A stretch of DNA of 64,000 nt from Batillaria attramentaria (lineage: Eukaryota > Mollusca > Gastropoda > Batillariidae): contig JACVVK020000087.1 in NCBI GenBank assembly GCA_018292915.2, forward strand, positions 1,140,001 through 1,204,000. The letters are read 5' to 3'. A model generated the notes under the pieces. It worked only from the letters and a program-made list of their open reading frames with translations, was not told the origin of the DNA and made no database searches. Positions 24,728 to 37,690 of this stretch are shown here, in pieces (the first letter of the stretch is position 1; every line of letters begins with the position of its first letter). The position numbers and the translations under genes were made by a program.

Positions 24728-25328
24728 CCGGGACGTGCGAGGAAATGAGAGGAAAAGCTGAAACATCTAAAATAACTGAGATAATGCAAAAGAAAAACGT
24801 GTTCTTGGTATTGGGAGGGCGAATAGGTTGTGGGATCTTTAGTTTTGTCACCTTTGCTGAGTAGTGGAAAGTCGAGTTGTTGTTTGTTTGTTTGTTTGTT
24901 TTTTCCTTTTTTTTTTTCTTTTCTTTTTTTTTGTGAGCCTCATTGCATGCAGGATGAGACTTTTTTTTTAAAAAGAGTTTTGTTTTGTTTTGTCGAGCAT
25001 CCTCTCATCATTGGCTCCTTTTTTTCCAAACATACATAAGTACGTTATTGTCGTCAAGTACTTGCACTTTGTTGGCAACGACGGCAAAAGAACAGTTGTT
25101 ACATTTACTGGAAAGTTGAGTTAACACTATTGATTCCGTGACGGTTTCAGGCCGTCATTAAAGATCCTGCCCGCCGGTACTAATCCCTAAAAAGAGTAAA
25201 AACTGGCTTTGTGTCTCAATAGTCGCACACACAACTAACAAAATCACAAAATTTCTCTTTCGTTGTTTTCAGTGATTTTTAGATGATTTAGCTCTTCCTA
25301 ACTTTTTCTCACATGCCGCCGGCCGGGG

Positions 25329-25506
25329 AGCCAGGGTGGCTCAATGGTAGAGCGTTGGACTTCCAATGCTCGGGTCGTAAGTTCGAATCCCGGCTTGGGC
25401 CAAATATTTGTGCTGGCTTTTTAATCATTGCCCCGTCTTTGATATCACCAGTGTATGGTGGAAAAGGACGTTAAACCCCCAAACCCCCTCCCACCCACCC
25501 ACCCAC
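25329..25506 (+). mobile_element. SINE family 1, full length
   Basis: AGCCAGGGTGGCTCAATGGT head, (CCCA)n tail. Confidence 0.8.
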
Positions 25507-25552
25507 TCTTCCTCGTATGCCCTCGAATAATTCCATCTGCCTCGCACTATTT

Positions 25553-26067
25553 GGACGGTTGTTGGCCTACAATCTTCTGAAATTCAACTGTTACTACCAC
25601 GCGAAGAAATGACTTTTTTTTTTCATTGTAAGGGCGTTTCGCTTGATACGACCACACGATGAAACGTATAGTATTACTACCTCGCTATGAAAAATGACTG
25701 GGTTTTTTTTTTGTTTTTTTTTATTATCAGGTAGTAGAACCACGATGAAATCTTTGTATTACGACCGCGCACTGAAATGAAAATTTCCTTGTAAGGTAGG
25801 GGAAGCCGGGATGGTCGAATGGTAGAGCGTTGGACTTCTAATGCTCGGGTCGTGAGTTCGTATCCCGGCTGGGGCCAAATATTTGTGCTGGCTTTTTCAT
25901 CGTTGCCCCGTCTTTCATATCAACCGTATGTGGTGGAAAAGGACGTTAAACCCCCAAACACCCTTCCCTTCCCCCTTGTTAGGTAGTATACACTGGTACG
26001 AAAGAAATAGTCATTTTTCCTCGTGCGGTAGTAAAAGTTAAATTTCAGAAGATCGTAGGCCAACAGA
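25553..26067. mobile_element. MITE with about 45-bp imperfect TIRs, split by a SINE
   Basis: Left arm 25553-25597 and right arm 26021-26067 are inverted copies; both include GTTGGCCTAC followed by TCTTCTGAAATT. Subterminal 25-bp motifs with TACTACC and ATGAAAAATGACT recur inside in both orientations. A SINE (25804-25970) is inserted within it. Confidence 0.6.
25804..25970 (+). mobile_element. SINE family 1, nested in a MITE
   Basis: Full head to tail, inserted in the element 25553-26067; flanks show TTGTAAGGTAG before and TTGTTAGGTAG after, a likely target duplication. Confidence 0.8.
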
Positions 26068-26439
26068 CGGTCCCTCGGTGCTTATGACTGCGCTCCTCGT
26101 GCTTCACGTGGCGAGGTTACCCCCCGTGTTGTCAGTTTCACGGGCTGCAGTTCCCATCAGTGTAGCTAAAAATAATGATTGCATGTTACACATCACAACG
26201 CGCCATCACTCAAGTTGTTCGTTATACAAAGGACACACGCCAGCTTGGGCCGTGTAAAACTTGAGCCGGCTTGTGTTTATCTGCAACCCGGCCACCGTAA
26301 AGTAGAAAGATAACCGTGACATCCTTCAACTCGCGATAAAACCAGGTGGAGCAGAAAACTACTTTGGGGAGATGGTAGCCTAAAACAGGTGTTTGACTGA
26401 AGCACCGGCGCATGCTACGCGTTGGCTTCCACATCTCCC

Positions 26440-26822
26440 TCTCGCGCTCTCTCTCCAAGCCTTCGTTATGTTGATCAGCCGCGAATTAGTCTTTGTGGCT
26501 TGCGCGGCTTTAAGCCCTAAAAACTCACTCACTCACTCGTTATGTTGAAGCCAGTGATCTCTCGCTCTCTCTCCAAGCCTTCGTTATGTTGAAGCCAGCG
26601 ATCTCTCGCTCTCTCTCCAAGCCTTCGTTATGTTGAAGCCAGTGATCTCTCGCTCTCTCTCCAAGCCTTCGTTATGTTGAAGCCAGTGATCTCTCGCTCT
26701 CTCTCCAAGCCTTCGTTATGTTGAAGCCAGTGATCTCTCGCTCTCTCTCTCTCCAAGCCTTCGTTATGTTGAAGCCAGTGATCTCTCGCTCTCTCTCCAA
26801 GCCTTCGTTATGTTGAACCCAG
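26440..26822 (+). repeat. 44-bp minisatellite, about seven units
   Basis: Unit contains CTCTCCAAGCCTTCGTTATG and TTGAAGCCAGTGATCTCTCG; GTTATGTTGA at 26466, 26540, 26584, 26628, 26672, 26716, 26764, 26808. Runs directly into a LINE remnant at 26815. Confidence 0.9.
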
Positions 26823-27130
26823 TGATGCCGCAATGATGTGCCCGTTATGCAAAACTGCTGCTGAAGACGATAAACATTTCCTGTTTGCATGTCCATCCTT
26901 CACAGAGTCAGAGTTCTCGAAGATTCTTTTGATTTGCATCATTTCCGTAACCAAAGCATGGCGATTTTGAAAGCAAAGAATCCTGGCAAGGCGCATTATC
27001 CCACTGGCAAGGTTCGTCAAGTTTTCATGCGATGAAACTGAGACAAGCAGGCTTTCAGGAAGTAACATAATTTCAGACGATATTTTTAAAACCATATTTC
27101 AGCTCTGCAAGTACCTTGTAAAACCTTCTG
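26815..27130 (+). pseudogene. LINE C-terminal zinc-knuckle remnant
   Basis: One frame reads MMCPLCKTAAEDDKHFLFAC followed by PSFTESE: the C-x2-C-x-H-x-C motif found at the C-terminus of many LINE ORF2 proteins. A second frame further on reads FVKFSCDETETSR and NIISDDIFKTIFQL, so at least one frameshift separates them. The 44-bp minisatellite directly abuts it at the 5' side. Confidence 0.55.
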
Positions 27131-28204
27131 AAAAGAACAAAAACAAGTTTATGGGTGGTCAGGGCCCGTATGTAAAAGTCGAGGTTAATTTAACCCACGG
27201 CTACAGACCAACCCAGACTAGGACAAAAGAAAACCAAAAGCAAAATTTAAAAAAAGGAAGCGAAGAAAGGAAGACAAAAATTCTTCTATAACGGCTTAGG
27301 CACCATGGTGGAATGGACCCGCTTTCTGATTTATAACCCCCCCCCCCCCCCCCAAAAAAAAAAAAGTAACCCTAGAGCTAGTTTAGTTCGAGGTTAGACT
27401 CATACGGGCCCAGATCTTGCTACGCAGCTCGGTGTGTCAAACCAGCAATATGTTCTTTTCCCATGCTAAGCTTCGTGACAGTTTCACGACCTTTTCACAC
27501 GGAATTCTCAATTTGATTTTCCCTGTTCTCGCTCAACCGTCCGCGCTGAAAACTTTTCTGTGTTGTTCGCACCGGCTTTTTTTTTTTTTTTTTTTTTAAA
27601 CACAAAACAGCCATAGCATTTCCATTTAGAATGCCTGGCCGCCCTGTTCAGAATGCCAGGCCATTTGATGGCATCTCTCTCAGTCTCTCTCTCTCTCTCT
27701 CTCCCCGGCTCTCTTTCTCACTGAGTCTCCGGTACTCTCTCTCTCTCTCTCAATTGCGATTGAGATGAGAGCTGTTGGAAGTGTGGCTCTATTGTACAAT
27801 CTCTCTGGGGGACGCTTCACAAATGCAAATTTTATTCGATTATGCGGTCACAAAGTGTAACAGGGTCAGACAACTGTGGGTCTGAAACTCCGTCCGCTGC
27901 TCTCCCTTGTTTCCCTTATTTCGTTATTCAGTACGTGTTACAAATAAAATTGACAATCGTGTTTATATGCATGGGCATCGATTTACGGCCAAGGACACAT
28001 CAACTTGCAATATTTCCTTCAATGCACGTTCTCCTTTGGTCGAAAGATTCTGATATTTCAAACTTGAAAACAGCTAGGCACACTCAAAAACTGATGCCCT
28101 CATATAAACATGTATTTATGTATTTCAATTTGAAATTGCGAAAACATAATCGAATTATTTATAAACGTGTCTTGGTTTTATTAAAACAAAAAAACAAAAC
28201 AAAA

Positions 28205-28445
28205 CAAAAATCTCATGTACCAGTTTCTGAACTATGAATATTATTTTTTTCGAAGAAAAACCAAAAGCAGGGTTTTTTTTTTTTTTTTGCATATTTTTCC
28301 CATGTAAACTTGTCGTCTTTTGCTTTAAAAAAAAAGAAAAAAAAAGAGACTAACTCTTATGAACCAGTTTCCGAACTATGCCGGCATCTTATCTTTTTGC
28401 ACGAGAAAAAGAAGTAGCAGTTTTCCCGCATTTTCCCCTGTAAAG
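28205..28445. repeat. Diverged tandem duplication, about 130 bp
   Basis: ACCAGTTTCTGAACTATG and ACCAGTTTCCGAACTATG start two copies that each end in TTTTCCC...TGTAAA. Confidence 0.55.
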
Positions 28446-29761
28446 GGCAAAAGCAAACGGGTCTATGGGGTTTTGAAAAAGTAAGAAAGTAAATTTAATT
28501 ATCTTGTTTTCTTTATGTGAGTTTGTGTGCATATCACGTTGAACCTTAATTTTTAACAAATTTAAAAAAAAAGTATGGTTTTATTTTATTTATTTATTTA
28601 TTTATTTATTTTTATTTATTTATTTTATTTTATTTTTTTTTGGGGGGGGGGGGGAGACGGAAATGAGATCATGCAACTACTTTTGTTCTGTTGTTTTCTT
28701 TTCATTTGTTTGTTTGTTTGTTTGTTTTTGGTCCGCCTTCTTATTTTCAACGAAATACTAAATCCACGCTGAAGCAAAATTTCAGTACACCTTGGTACGC
28801 TGCCAGTGCCAACTTACACATGATACCGGTCATATTATTCATGCCATAAACAAAAAAAAATCATGTGGGATCAAAATAGCTCTCCAGTTCATCGTCCGAA
28901 GCCCCGTGCCAGGAAAACACATGAGCGCCGTAATAGACGTGTTTGTCCTACCGCGCACACTGCAATACCATCGACCTGCGTCTCCTTCTGTTTGCTGATC
29001 ATATAGCGTGATTTGCACATTTCCTCAATTTCGCATCGAGTCATTCCCAAATAACCCTGTAATTCAGAAGATAAAACATTCTACTTGGATTTCATGAGCC
29101 AGTGTTTGTGGTGGGGTAAGAGTGGTAGATGGGGTGAGAGTGGGGGCGGAGGGAAGGGGGTGGGAGGGTGGTGGTGGTGGGTGGGTGTTAGAATAGCTAA
29201 GACAAGTGAACGTCAGTGAGACTCAAGATCTGAAGGTTTTCGGTTCGAACGCCAACGGGTTCAAAAACTTGACTTGTTTTTGAACAAGTTTTTGAACAAG
29301 CAGTCCCATGCAAAGACGACGCTGAGAGGTGTGTGTGTGTGGTGGTAATGGGGGGGGGGGGGCTTCTCGTATTGGCTTTACCAAGCTCAGAGATGCCATC
29401 CGGCTTGAACTAAAATTCAACTGAGTGCGCCTTCCCCCTCAACCCTGTAATTAGGGCGATGTTCCTGATAAGTACACGCACTGATATAGCGACCGCCTGT
29501 GGTGTTGTTAACTGGATTGTAACATGGCTTTAAAAACCCCTTGGGCTCAAAAGCCGGCAAAGAAATCTCTCTTGGCAATCTCTTCCGTCTCAGAAACTCA
29601 TTTTCACGGTGGACAAAGGACGTTAACCCTCATCAAGCCCATTCACCCGTCCCCCTGCATCATTTTTGTTTGTTTGTTTGGAATTGTGTTTGTTTTCTGA
29701 GTGTCCAGGACACCTGTGGCATCCCATAGCACGCTTGTCTTCACTGATTTCTCCTCCCGTT

Positions 29762-29764
29762 ATG

Positions 29765-29798
<34 letters not shown>

Positions 29799-29926
29799 TG
29801 TATGTATGTATGTATGTATGTATGTATGTATGTATGTATGTATGTATGTAGGTAGGTATGTACGTATGTACGTATGTATGCCTTCATTTCTCCTCCCATT
29901 ATGTATATTTGTATATTTGTACGTAG

Positions 29927-29958
<32 letters not shown>

Positions 29959-29960
29959 TG
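29762..29960. repeat. (GTAT)n microsatellite
   Basis: Tetranucleotide run 29762-29850, with imperfect units and a second run to 29960. It creates MYVC-repeat ORFs. Confidence 0.95.
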
Positions 29961-30040
29961 CCTGAGTCCTGTAAAACTTGTGTGCGAGCGATCATGATGT
30001 ATCAGTGTTGGCCGGTGTGGTGAGCTTGATTTATATATGT

Positions 30041-30105
30041 TAATTGTCTCGTTTCATGTACCCCGAACGGGGTTTTGAAATAAACACTTTGACTTGACTT
30101 GACTC
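30041..30105 (+). mobile_element. Retroposon 3' tail, family B
   Basis: TACCCCGAACGGGGTTTTGA, AATAAACACTTTGACTTGAC and further GACTT repeats: a LINE-like 3' end with a small hairpin and A(A)TAAA. Confidence 0.5.
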
Positions 30106-30308
30106 TTCCCAGGGAGGCCGGGCAGTTTCTCAGTGAAGCTGACTGATTTTGCTGCACTCGGCCAGACAGGAAAGATGCCCCTGCGATACTACCCCCAGTA
30201 CCAGTCAACACCTACTCCAACACCGCCCGTTCCATGACTGATGTAGTTAGGAGAGTAGCTTGGCCGGAAGACACTACGCTGAGGGTAAAACTCTTCTCTC
30301 GCTACAGA

Positions 30309-30345
<37 letters not shown>

Positions 30346-30363
30346 TACTCTCGTACTGTAGTC

Positions 30364-30442
30364 TAGCAACGGCAAGGTTGCAAACTGGCCTTTTGGCCAA
30401 AATCTTCTACCGTTGGAAAATAAAGGATTGTCATTGTCATTG

Positions 30443-30445
<3 letters not shown>
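30364..30445 (+). mobile_element. Retroposon 3' tail, family A
   Basis: GCAACGGCAAGGTTGCAAAC, CCGTTGGAAAATAAAGGATT then (GTCATT)n. Confidence 0.55.
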
Positions 30446-30473
<28 letters not shown>

Positions 30474-31239
30474 CTCTCTCGCTCTTCAGTGTAGTGTTAA
30501 TTTATCAGAATCTAGGATTAATTCAGTCCGTCTGCCCTTGCAATAATGCCACACTGCATTTGTTCCAGCCTCAGCATTACCACAAGCTCTGCTTGTCACT
30601 TGTTTATAAATGCTCATTGATTGTTCATTCATACAACACGTATTGGCAATAAACTTGTTCATACCAAAACCGGCCCCTACGGAGACCTAACCGCAGCCCC
30701 GCAGAAATCTATAATATTCACCACAGCTACAGGCGTCACCATATAGCGTTTCGACTACGATGAAGAAGAAGAACTGAGAAGCGGAATTAAGTAGCTTCAC
30801 TTGCCAGTTGGCACAAGCCAGTGTGTAGTACGGGGGGGGGGGGGGGGGGGGAGAGAAAAAAACCCCGATAAAACCTGTGTAAATGGTGTAATGAGTGAGC
30901 TAAGAAAACAGTGAGGTCTAAATTAGAAACCCCGAGCACTGGTGTTCTGAGAAGCATGCCTCCGCGCTAATCGGTTTTTGCCGCGCGGCTTGGGAAAAGG
31001 ATTTCTTGTAAGCAACACCTGTTTATGTGATGCGTTTGGCTCGCAAAACACTTTATCTGCACGTCAGTCCCGCTGGGAGAGAGAGAAAAAAACACACACA
31101 AGTACGGACTGGAGTAAAGTTTTTTTTTTTTTTTTCAACTTCTTTACACACACACGCTCATGCACACGTACCGTCCGTGCACACACGCGCGGTCGCGTAC
31201 ACACACATACCGTGCGCTTTCGCGCGCGCGCGCACACAC

Positions 31240-31243
31240 ACCG

Positions 31244-31283
<40 letters not shown>

Positions 31284-31307
31284 ACACACACACACACATA
31301 CTCAGTG

Positions 31308-31346
<39 letters not shown>
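31240..31346. repeat. Interrupted (CA)n microsatellite
   Basis: CA runs broken by CTGA and ATACTCAGTGAA, preceded by (CG)n at 31219-31232. Confidence 0.9.
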
Positions 31347-32128
31347 GTGACGGACAAAGCAAGCTATTGTACCGCGGGCCGCTATGCACACCGTTCAGTT
31401 TCCTAATACCGTGACATGCGGGATAGCCGCCGGCTCGTCTGTACAGAAACAGACAATGCTGATTCACCGAACACCATAACTCGAGACTGAATTTAACACT
31501 CATCACAACCGAACAGAAACTGAGACCTGTCGAGCAACGAAAAATCATGGTCACTGGCCCAGCCTAATCTGTGTCTAGTACACTGAGATAAGCCGCGGAC
31601 GGACGTACAGGTGGACGGACGGACGGACGGACAGACACACACACACAACAACAACAACAACAGACTCCCCAGGTCTAAAATATAATCACATTGCATCACG
31701 CAGAGGAAATGCCCGGCGGTGACACTCGAAGTGGTAAGTGGTGTCACACATTATCACGTGTAGTTATGAGAAGACACCGACCATGATATATTTCAAACAG
31801 CGGCTCTCAGAGAGTACAACTGATGCGTCCGTCGCCCACTCAGTGCTGCAGAAGAAAAACACTGACATAGGCCGCATGCACAAACACTGACTTGATACAA
31901 ACTTCACTTACCCGGAACCGCAACAACTGATGTAAGTCCTGCGTCAGTTGAAACCGACTCACTCTCACCGCCCCTCTCTCTCTCTCTCAATCTCACTGAA
32001 CAACCACAACACGATATTGTCAGTGAGAAGCCAGTAGCGGGCGTCTGAGCAGTACGAGGTGGTTGTCAGTCAGTGGTGGTGGTTGTGGTAGTAGCGCCGT
32101 TGCTGTAGAAGCGATCCACGCGAGGACC

Positions 32129-32245
32129 ATGTGGCTTCGGAGGCTGGTAGTGGTCGTGGTAGTGGTGGTAGGCAAATTTGTGCCAGAGAGCGCGCGTTTC
32201 TGCCGTAAATACTGGAGTGTGTGTGTGTGTGCGAATCGATGCTAA
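32129..32245 (+). CDS. Possible signal-peptide-bearing first exon (weak)
   Basis: ATG at 32129 opens MWLRR, then a run of valines, GKFVPESARFCRKYWS, and runs into a (GT)n tract before TAA. This looks like an export signal followed by a cleavage region, and a GTGTGT donor-like site follows. The valine run is also what a (GTG/GTA)n simple repeat would produce, so I rate it low. Confidence 0.15.
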   Translation: MWLRRLVVVVVVVVGKFVPESARFCRKYWSVCVCANRC

Positions 32246-33371
32246 GGCGAGCTGAGAGGGGACGCAGGGCTCGGGAACCTCCGATAGTCTGCGATTAGCT
32301 CATGCATGCAAGAGCCGCTAGAAAGAAAAGAGGGGGGGGGGAGGGGGCGGGCCAGGGAAATGAGGGCGGAGAGACGGTGAGAGAGAGAGAGCGAGTGCGA
32401 GAGATATCAAAGACGACTGGTAAAATTAATATTATCGTATTTATCGCCTTTGGCCGGGGATAGTAAGCCGGGGGGAGAGGGGGGGGGGAGAAAAGAAAAG
32501 GGAGTGAGAGTGACTAAGACTGAAAGAGGCCGGAAAGAGAGAGCAGGGACTGAGGTGGGGAAGAACCGCCTTTAGTTTTACATGTATTTCCATGTGTGGC
32601 GATGCGACAGCGACTCATCAGATAGGAGTGAAAACAGGACTGATGTCAGCCTCATCAGCGTCAGAGAGCATGCAATTGTATACAACGCTAGCGTATACCT
32701 GCCCTCTTCGTGTCTTCAGCGGTTCACTTCACAGTGCATGCATGCCCCTTTAACTTTGTCCATTCCTCCACACGCCGATAGGGGAGAAAGGAATAAAATC
32801 TCTTGAATTTTTTTTTTTTTTTTTTTTTTTTGGGGGGGGGGGCTTTGCTTTTTCTGAATCTGCCTTCAACTTTCTCAATATGGCAATAAAGTTTATCACC
32901 GTCTTATTATTACAATATGATTATCTACACAGAAGCCTAAAAGACTACCGGCGCTTGTTGGAGTTCAAAGTTTATTGACCTATCCAGACAGACAGTTTGT
33001 ACCAAAAACAATCTTTGCATCGTAATTTATTAACTCTCTGTCTCTCTCTCTCGCACACACACACACACACTGGCACACACACACGCACACACACACAAAG
33101 TAACCAGAAGTGGTAAAAATAACTATTCAAAATGTATTCTCTTGTTTGAAATGAAACCATACATCACAACATAGCACACAACAGCAAGGAAAACAAAAGG
33201 AGATACTCTACAGGGAGCTGAAAACAAGCCGAAAATAACAGTAAATACTAAAGAAAAAAACAAAAAACATACACACGGCAACTTATTCTCCTACGTTCCC
33301 CTCAGGACCCATTACCTTGCGTTAGTTTTGACAATCATCTGGCTTGAATGGCTTATACACGAACAGAACCA

Positions 33372-33784
33372 AAGACCTGCCTACTCATACAGTCACAGAA
33401 AGGCTCTTCAGCAGTTAGCCTGTGACAAAACCCTTCTTTTTTTTTTTTGTTTTGTTTAGTAGTTGTGAGGTCTTTGTCGGTAGTGCTGTGACTTCAGTTA
33501 ACAAGAACGCAGTTTGTATGTAGCTGTCTGGGCGTATTACGAAATTTTTGTAACCCCGTCGAGTTCGTCTGGTGAAGTCGTTCACACGACACGAAGTGGA
33601 AACTTCATCCTTGAAGCGGCATCACCAACCGGTCAACCAACTGATCTGTTATTTCATTGATTTTGCAAAAGGGAACTTGTTTTTCCGCCCAAAAATCCTA
33701 ACTGTTGACACATACATGTAGTGCTGTACTTTGAGGTCAGTTTCAGCAGAAACTACGGACAAGTCATAGAGGCAGGCAGGTCTG
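33372..33784. mobile_element. Relative of the 37.1-kb element
   Basis: AGACCTGCCT at the left end and its inverse AGGCAGGTCT at the right end, 413 bp apart, the same terminus as 37076-37520. The interior is diverged. Confidence 0.45.
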
Positions 33785-36700
33785 TAACCATCTTTCATGG
33801 TACATGATTTTACACACCATCAGGGCGAAGTACATGTATTAAAATGACGAGCTTGTTTTACAAGCAACTAAACCAAAGACAAGTGTTTCACACAGCCAAA
33901 AACGCTACTTTTCACACCAAAAGATTTTCCATGAAATTGTGAATCCACGAGCGCTTTCGTATTTCATTTTGTGGCTCTCGAAGTAACTTGTCACTTTTTC
34001 TTCCTTACAATAAATCTTGTCATATTGTGTACTGCATTTGCAGAAAAAAAAATCCTCCTATCAATGTTGATTTTGTTCAGAATACTTTCTTGTAATATGT
34101 GAAAATGTTGAGAGGTTTTGGGGTTTTGCTTTAAGACTTCTAGATCTGATCACAGTAAAAATCCCCCCACCCCCACTAGCTTCCAAGATTATACAACTTC
34201 TGTGTTGACAAGTACTCTGAACATGATTTTTGACAGTCTCAAAGCCAGGAGCACATTTTGATTTCTTTTCAAACGATAATCTTCTTTTTCAAATGTCTTG
34301 TCCTTCACACTTTTTTGAGTGCGTGTACATACCTAAGATAATTTAAAACTACTACAAATTGCGTGACCTTTAGCAACAAAAGTTTTGAAAACAAAAGCAC
34401 CAGAAAAAAAAAAAAAAAAAAACAGTTTGGGTGAAAAACATTACATCTTATAAATATGCACTGTCCACTACATAAACTTAAAGCTGATATACGTGTACTT
34501 GGAATCGAATTTCAAATCAAATTACACATTCTTCATGCATTTCAGCTTGGACATGTTTCCTCATACCAGACAACAGTAGGTACAAACAGCATTAGAAGTA
34601 TGGTCAGTTTTCTTCTCAGACAACGGTCTCAAGCATCATCTTTATCAATAAAAGACACGTATAACATAAACATTCTGCTGGCTGGCAATGTTCCCTTTCT
34701 ACTGTTTGTGGGACAAGTCTGTTGCAGTGAATAGTTTGCATTTGTGCTTAAAGATCTCTCTGAAAGAAAACTAAGCCAAACGTGAGAATGCGTCCGAACG
34801 CAAAGACAAAATTAACAATTCCTAAATCAGCTGTACTGCACATGTTGTTGTGCACTTCACTTCAAGATCAACCAAACAGTACATTACGCGTATGCATACA
34901 AACACCATCACACCCATAAACACACATTTCTGTAGCATTGCCTCTAACCCTACACACAAGACTGTGACCAAGAGAGGAGAAAAATGAGTCTGGCCAGACA
35001 CGGTTCCAATGGTAGTGAAAGCTGTGCGAGTTTCCCAAACAGGCTGAAATATACACTCAGTAAGGCAAAAGAAATTCCAGAAACAGTGATTGCTAACATT
35101 ATAGTCACACATATCATACGGATATTCTGCAATCTGTCTCAGTTGTTGATTTTTTCCAACACAAAATGAATCTTTACACCAACAGTAGATGGACCCACTC
35201 AGGCACCTGTCACCTGGAAAAAAGGGAAAATAAAATACATGTATAAAATGACAACATATTCACATCGTCTGCTTCCCTAATCCAATGGCAACCAGGCTTT
35301 GTAACTCTTTTTCTGACCGCAGCTTTGGCAACTGGCACAGGACGAAGGCCTCGTAACATGGACCTCATCTCGTTTTCCCTCATAAGACAAGCTGGAGAGC
35401 CGATTACCAGCAGCAGTTTTGGACACAGAAGTGAAAACAAAAGTACACTCCACACCACGAGGCCCTCATGCTGCAGGCCACCAGTACAACTTGTCAAACG
35501 CAAGAGGGCCCTGAGCTGGGATGTCCAGACACACCAAAACTTACTTGGGTGACAGGCACAGTACTAACTTGGTAGAAATGAGTAAAGGACTGCCCTCTTT
35601 CATGAGTCCAGGGTAATTTGTTTTAGCCTGTCAGAGCTGGAACCGTGAGTCTATACTTACTTTAAAGTTCTCTTTCCAGCTGACATTACCAACCCAGGGA
35701 ACTATTTGTGAAGACTGAGACAAAGGTCTTCCTCATGGAAACAAAAGCGATCACAGCAACTTGTTTCCGTTCACTGTAGCTGCATAACTGCTTTCTGGTG
35801 CTCTACTGTGAAATTTCAGTGATGGATCACGATTAACTTTGTATCAACAGGACTAAAAAACGTTTAAACTAACTGCGTAAGAACAGCATCCTGTCTGATG
35901 GTGTATACAAATATGGCACTGGAACATGCAAGCTGAGCCAATCTCCTTATATCCATACTATACAGTGCCTGATTTTCTACAGTTTTTGCTGTCAACTTGA
36001 AATGTGGAACTTGCATGAAACTACAGAAATCTTGTTCATCAAGCAAATCAACTTCCATGAATTACACCAAAGTGTAAAGCCAAGAATCAGACAAACTACA
36101 ATGTACAACACATGCATGCTGTAATAACGAAGCACACTTAACACAATCAACACACAGGACTTTTTGATAAGTCATGCCAAATGTTAGCAGAGAACTGTCA
36201 AAGAACTTTGACAATTGTATCTGAAGCCGAGTTGTTTCAGACGGCACGCCAAAGAAAAGGTGCGGCTGAAACCTCCCAGGTTTAGCACAATCGACTCAAA
36301 CTGGGCATGCCGTCTGGTGGGCCTTCTTTCAGTCCTGGACTGTCCAAACATGGTAACGCATGTTGCACAAAGAGCCAAGTACTGCACTGTTCTAGTCCAA
36401 CACATATGAGGTGGAACGTCATAGTCTATTTACCTTTCCTAAAACTCTTTCATTCACTTGAAGCCCAAGTACAGTGTCATGCTCTGATGACTTCCCCTAG
36501 CTGTCCGTCTGAACTGAGGCTCAAACGGCACTGTTTGATGAACTTTTCTTTCACTAGAGGTCAATTTACATGTAACTTTTGTTAATTAATTAACGCAACA
36601 GAGTTAGGCAGGGCTGGTGAAATGTCCGGTAACCAAACCAGATAGCGCTGGTCGATCAGCTTTGTCTCAATCACAGCTGTTTCTCAAGAGCTGATTGGTT

Positions 36701-36892
36701 TACTATCCACTGGCAACGCATGTGAACAAAACAGATGATGTGGTTCAGCCTATGTCTATTGTCCCAGAACATTAACAGTCCTTTGCCAAAAAAACGCTTT
36801 GGGCTTAAATTTGAAAAAAAAAAAAAAAAATTCTTCGAAGTCTTAATACATTTGTCAGGCATACAACAATGCTGCGGAAAATGTTTTATTGA

Positions 36893-37690
36893 ATGCGCTT
36901 GGGTCACAATATAGCATCTGAAATCATTGTGGTGACCCTGGTCAGCGTTTTGCTTGTTCTGGAAGCCTACCGCGTACTGAGCCGACAACGCTACGTGTAT
37001 TTGGATGCGGACTCAGGACCAGCTAGACAGTGATGACTGGTGGCTATGTTTAGAGACTTTCTCTATAGGCACGTACAGACCTGCCTACCCACCAAACATG
37101 ACATGAGTAGTGCCAAAAACCACACGAGTAGTTTCCTGGCCAAATGAGTAGTCCTAACGTATCCCAACCGAAATGTGCCAGCTTGTTGCTTAAGCTACAA
37201 ATCAAATGTTCTATTCTTTGGCTTGTTTGATTCGACTGGTTACAGTGTACATGTACTACCACAGTATGTCAGTATTTTTTTTTTTTTTTTTAAAAGCCAA
37301 ATTTCTTTCTACCGGGTATTTAGACATCGTTAAACTTTGAATGAGGCTTGTTCAAAAAGCTGGATCGGCGCGAGCAAAAGTTCAGATTGGATTTGACGAA
37401 ACGCTAACCGCTAAATTACGTAGATTTAGGAAACAAAATTGTGTAGTGGGGCAATTAAATGCGTAGTAAGCCCAAAATTACTTAGTTTTCTATGGTCAAT
37501 GCGTAGGGTAGGCAGGTCTGCATGTAGTACACGAATGGAAGTACAGGCCAAAAGAAAGTCATATTTCTCTCCCATGAGATGCTGCAAAGTCACAAAAAAC
37601 GTTCGCAGTGACCAAAAGGAAAATCTTCCCTATTATTTATTTTGCAAAACAGCCTTAGAGCTTTGTAAGAACTCATTATGAACGTACAGA
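36893..37690. repeat. Dispersed repeat, copy split by an insertion
   Basis: Matches 12018-12405 at both ends; the inserted segment is the inverted-repeat element 37076-37520 plus a short flank. Confidence 0.6.
37076..37520. mobile_element. Inverted-repeat element, 15-bp TIR CAGACCTGCCTACCC
   Basis: Perfect 15-bp inverted ends at 37076-37090 and 37506-37520; flanks CACGTA and CATGTA resemble a duplication. It interrupts the dispersed repeat 36893-37690, which at 12.0-12.4 kb is uninterrupted. No ORF. Confidence 0.65.

Larger units (their letters stand above)
27131..32970. other. Gene-free stretch, AT-rich then CA/GA-rich
   Basis: Poly-T, poly-G and (TTTA)n tracts around 27.3-28.7 kb, retroposon tails near 30.1 and 30.4 kb, (CT)n at 30311-30340, and GA/GGG-rich sequence 32.3-32.6 kb. 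Apart from the weak signal-peptide candidate I see no gene. Confidence 0.4.

Noticed and set aside
25329..25405. Functional tRNA gene
   Set aside because: The tRNA-like heads with A and B boxes are followed by a constant SINE body and tail and occur in many copies.
29701..29997. MYVCMYVC-type ORFs
   Set aside because: Translation of a (GTAT)n microsatellite.
34822..35503. Minus-strand ORFs downstream of MGST3, considered as its last exon
   Set aside because: They lack the MGST3 C-terminal pattern, and the true last exon with the right phase is at 37878-37978.
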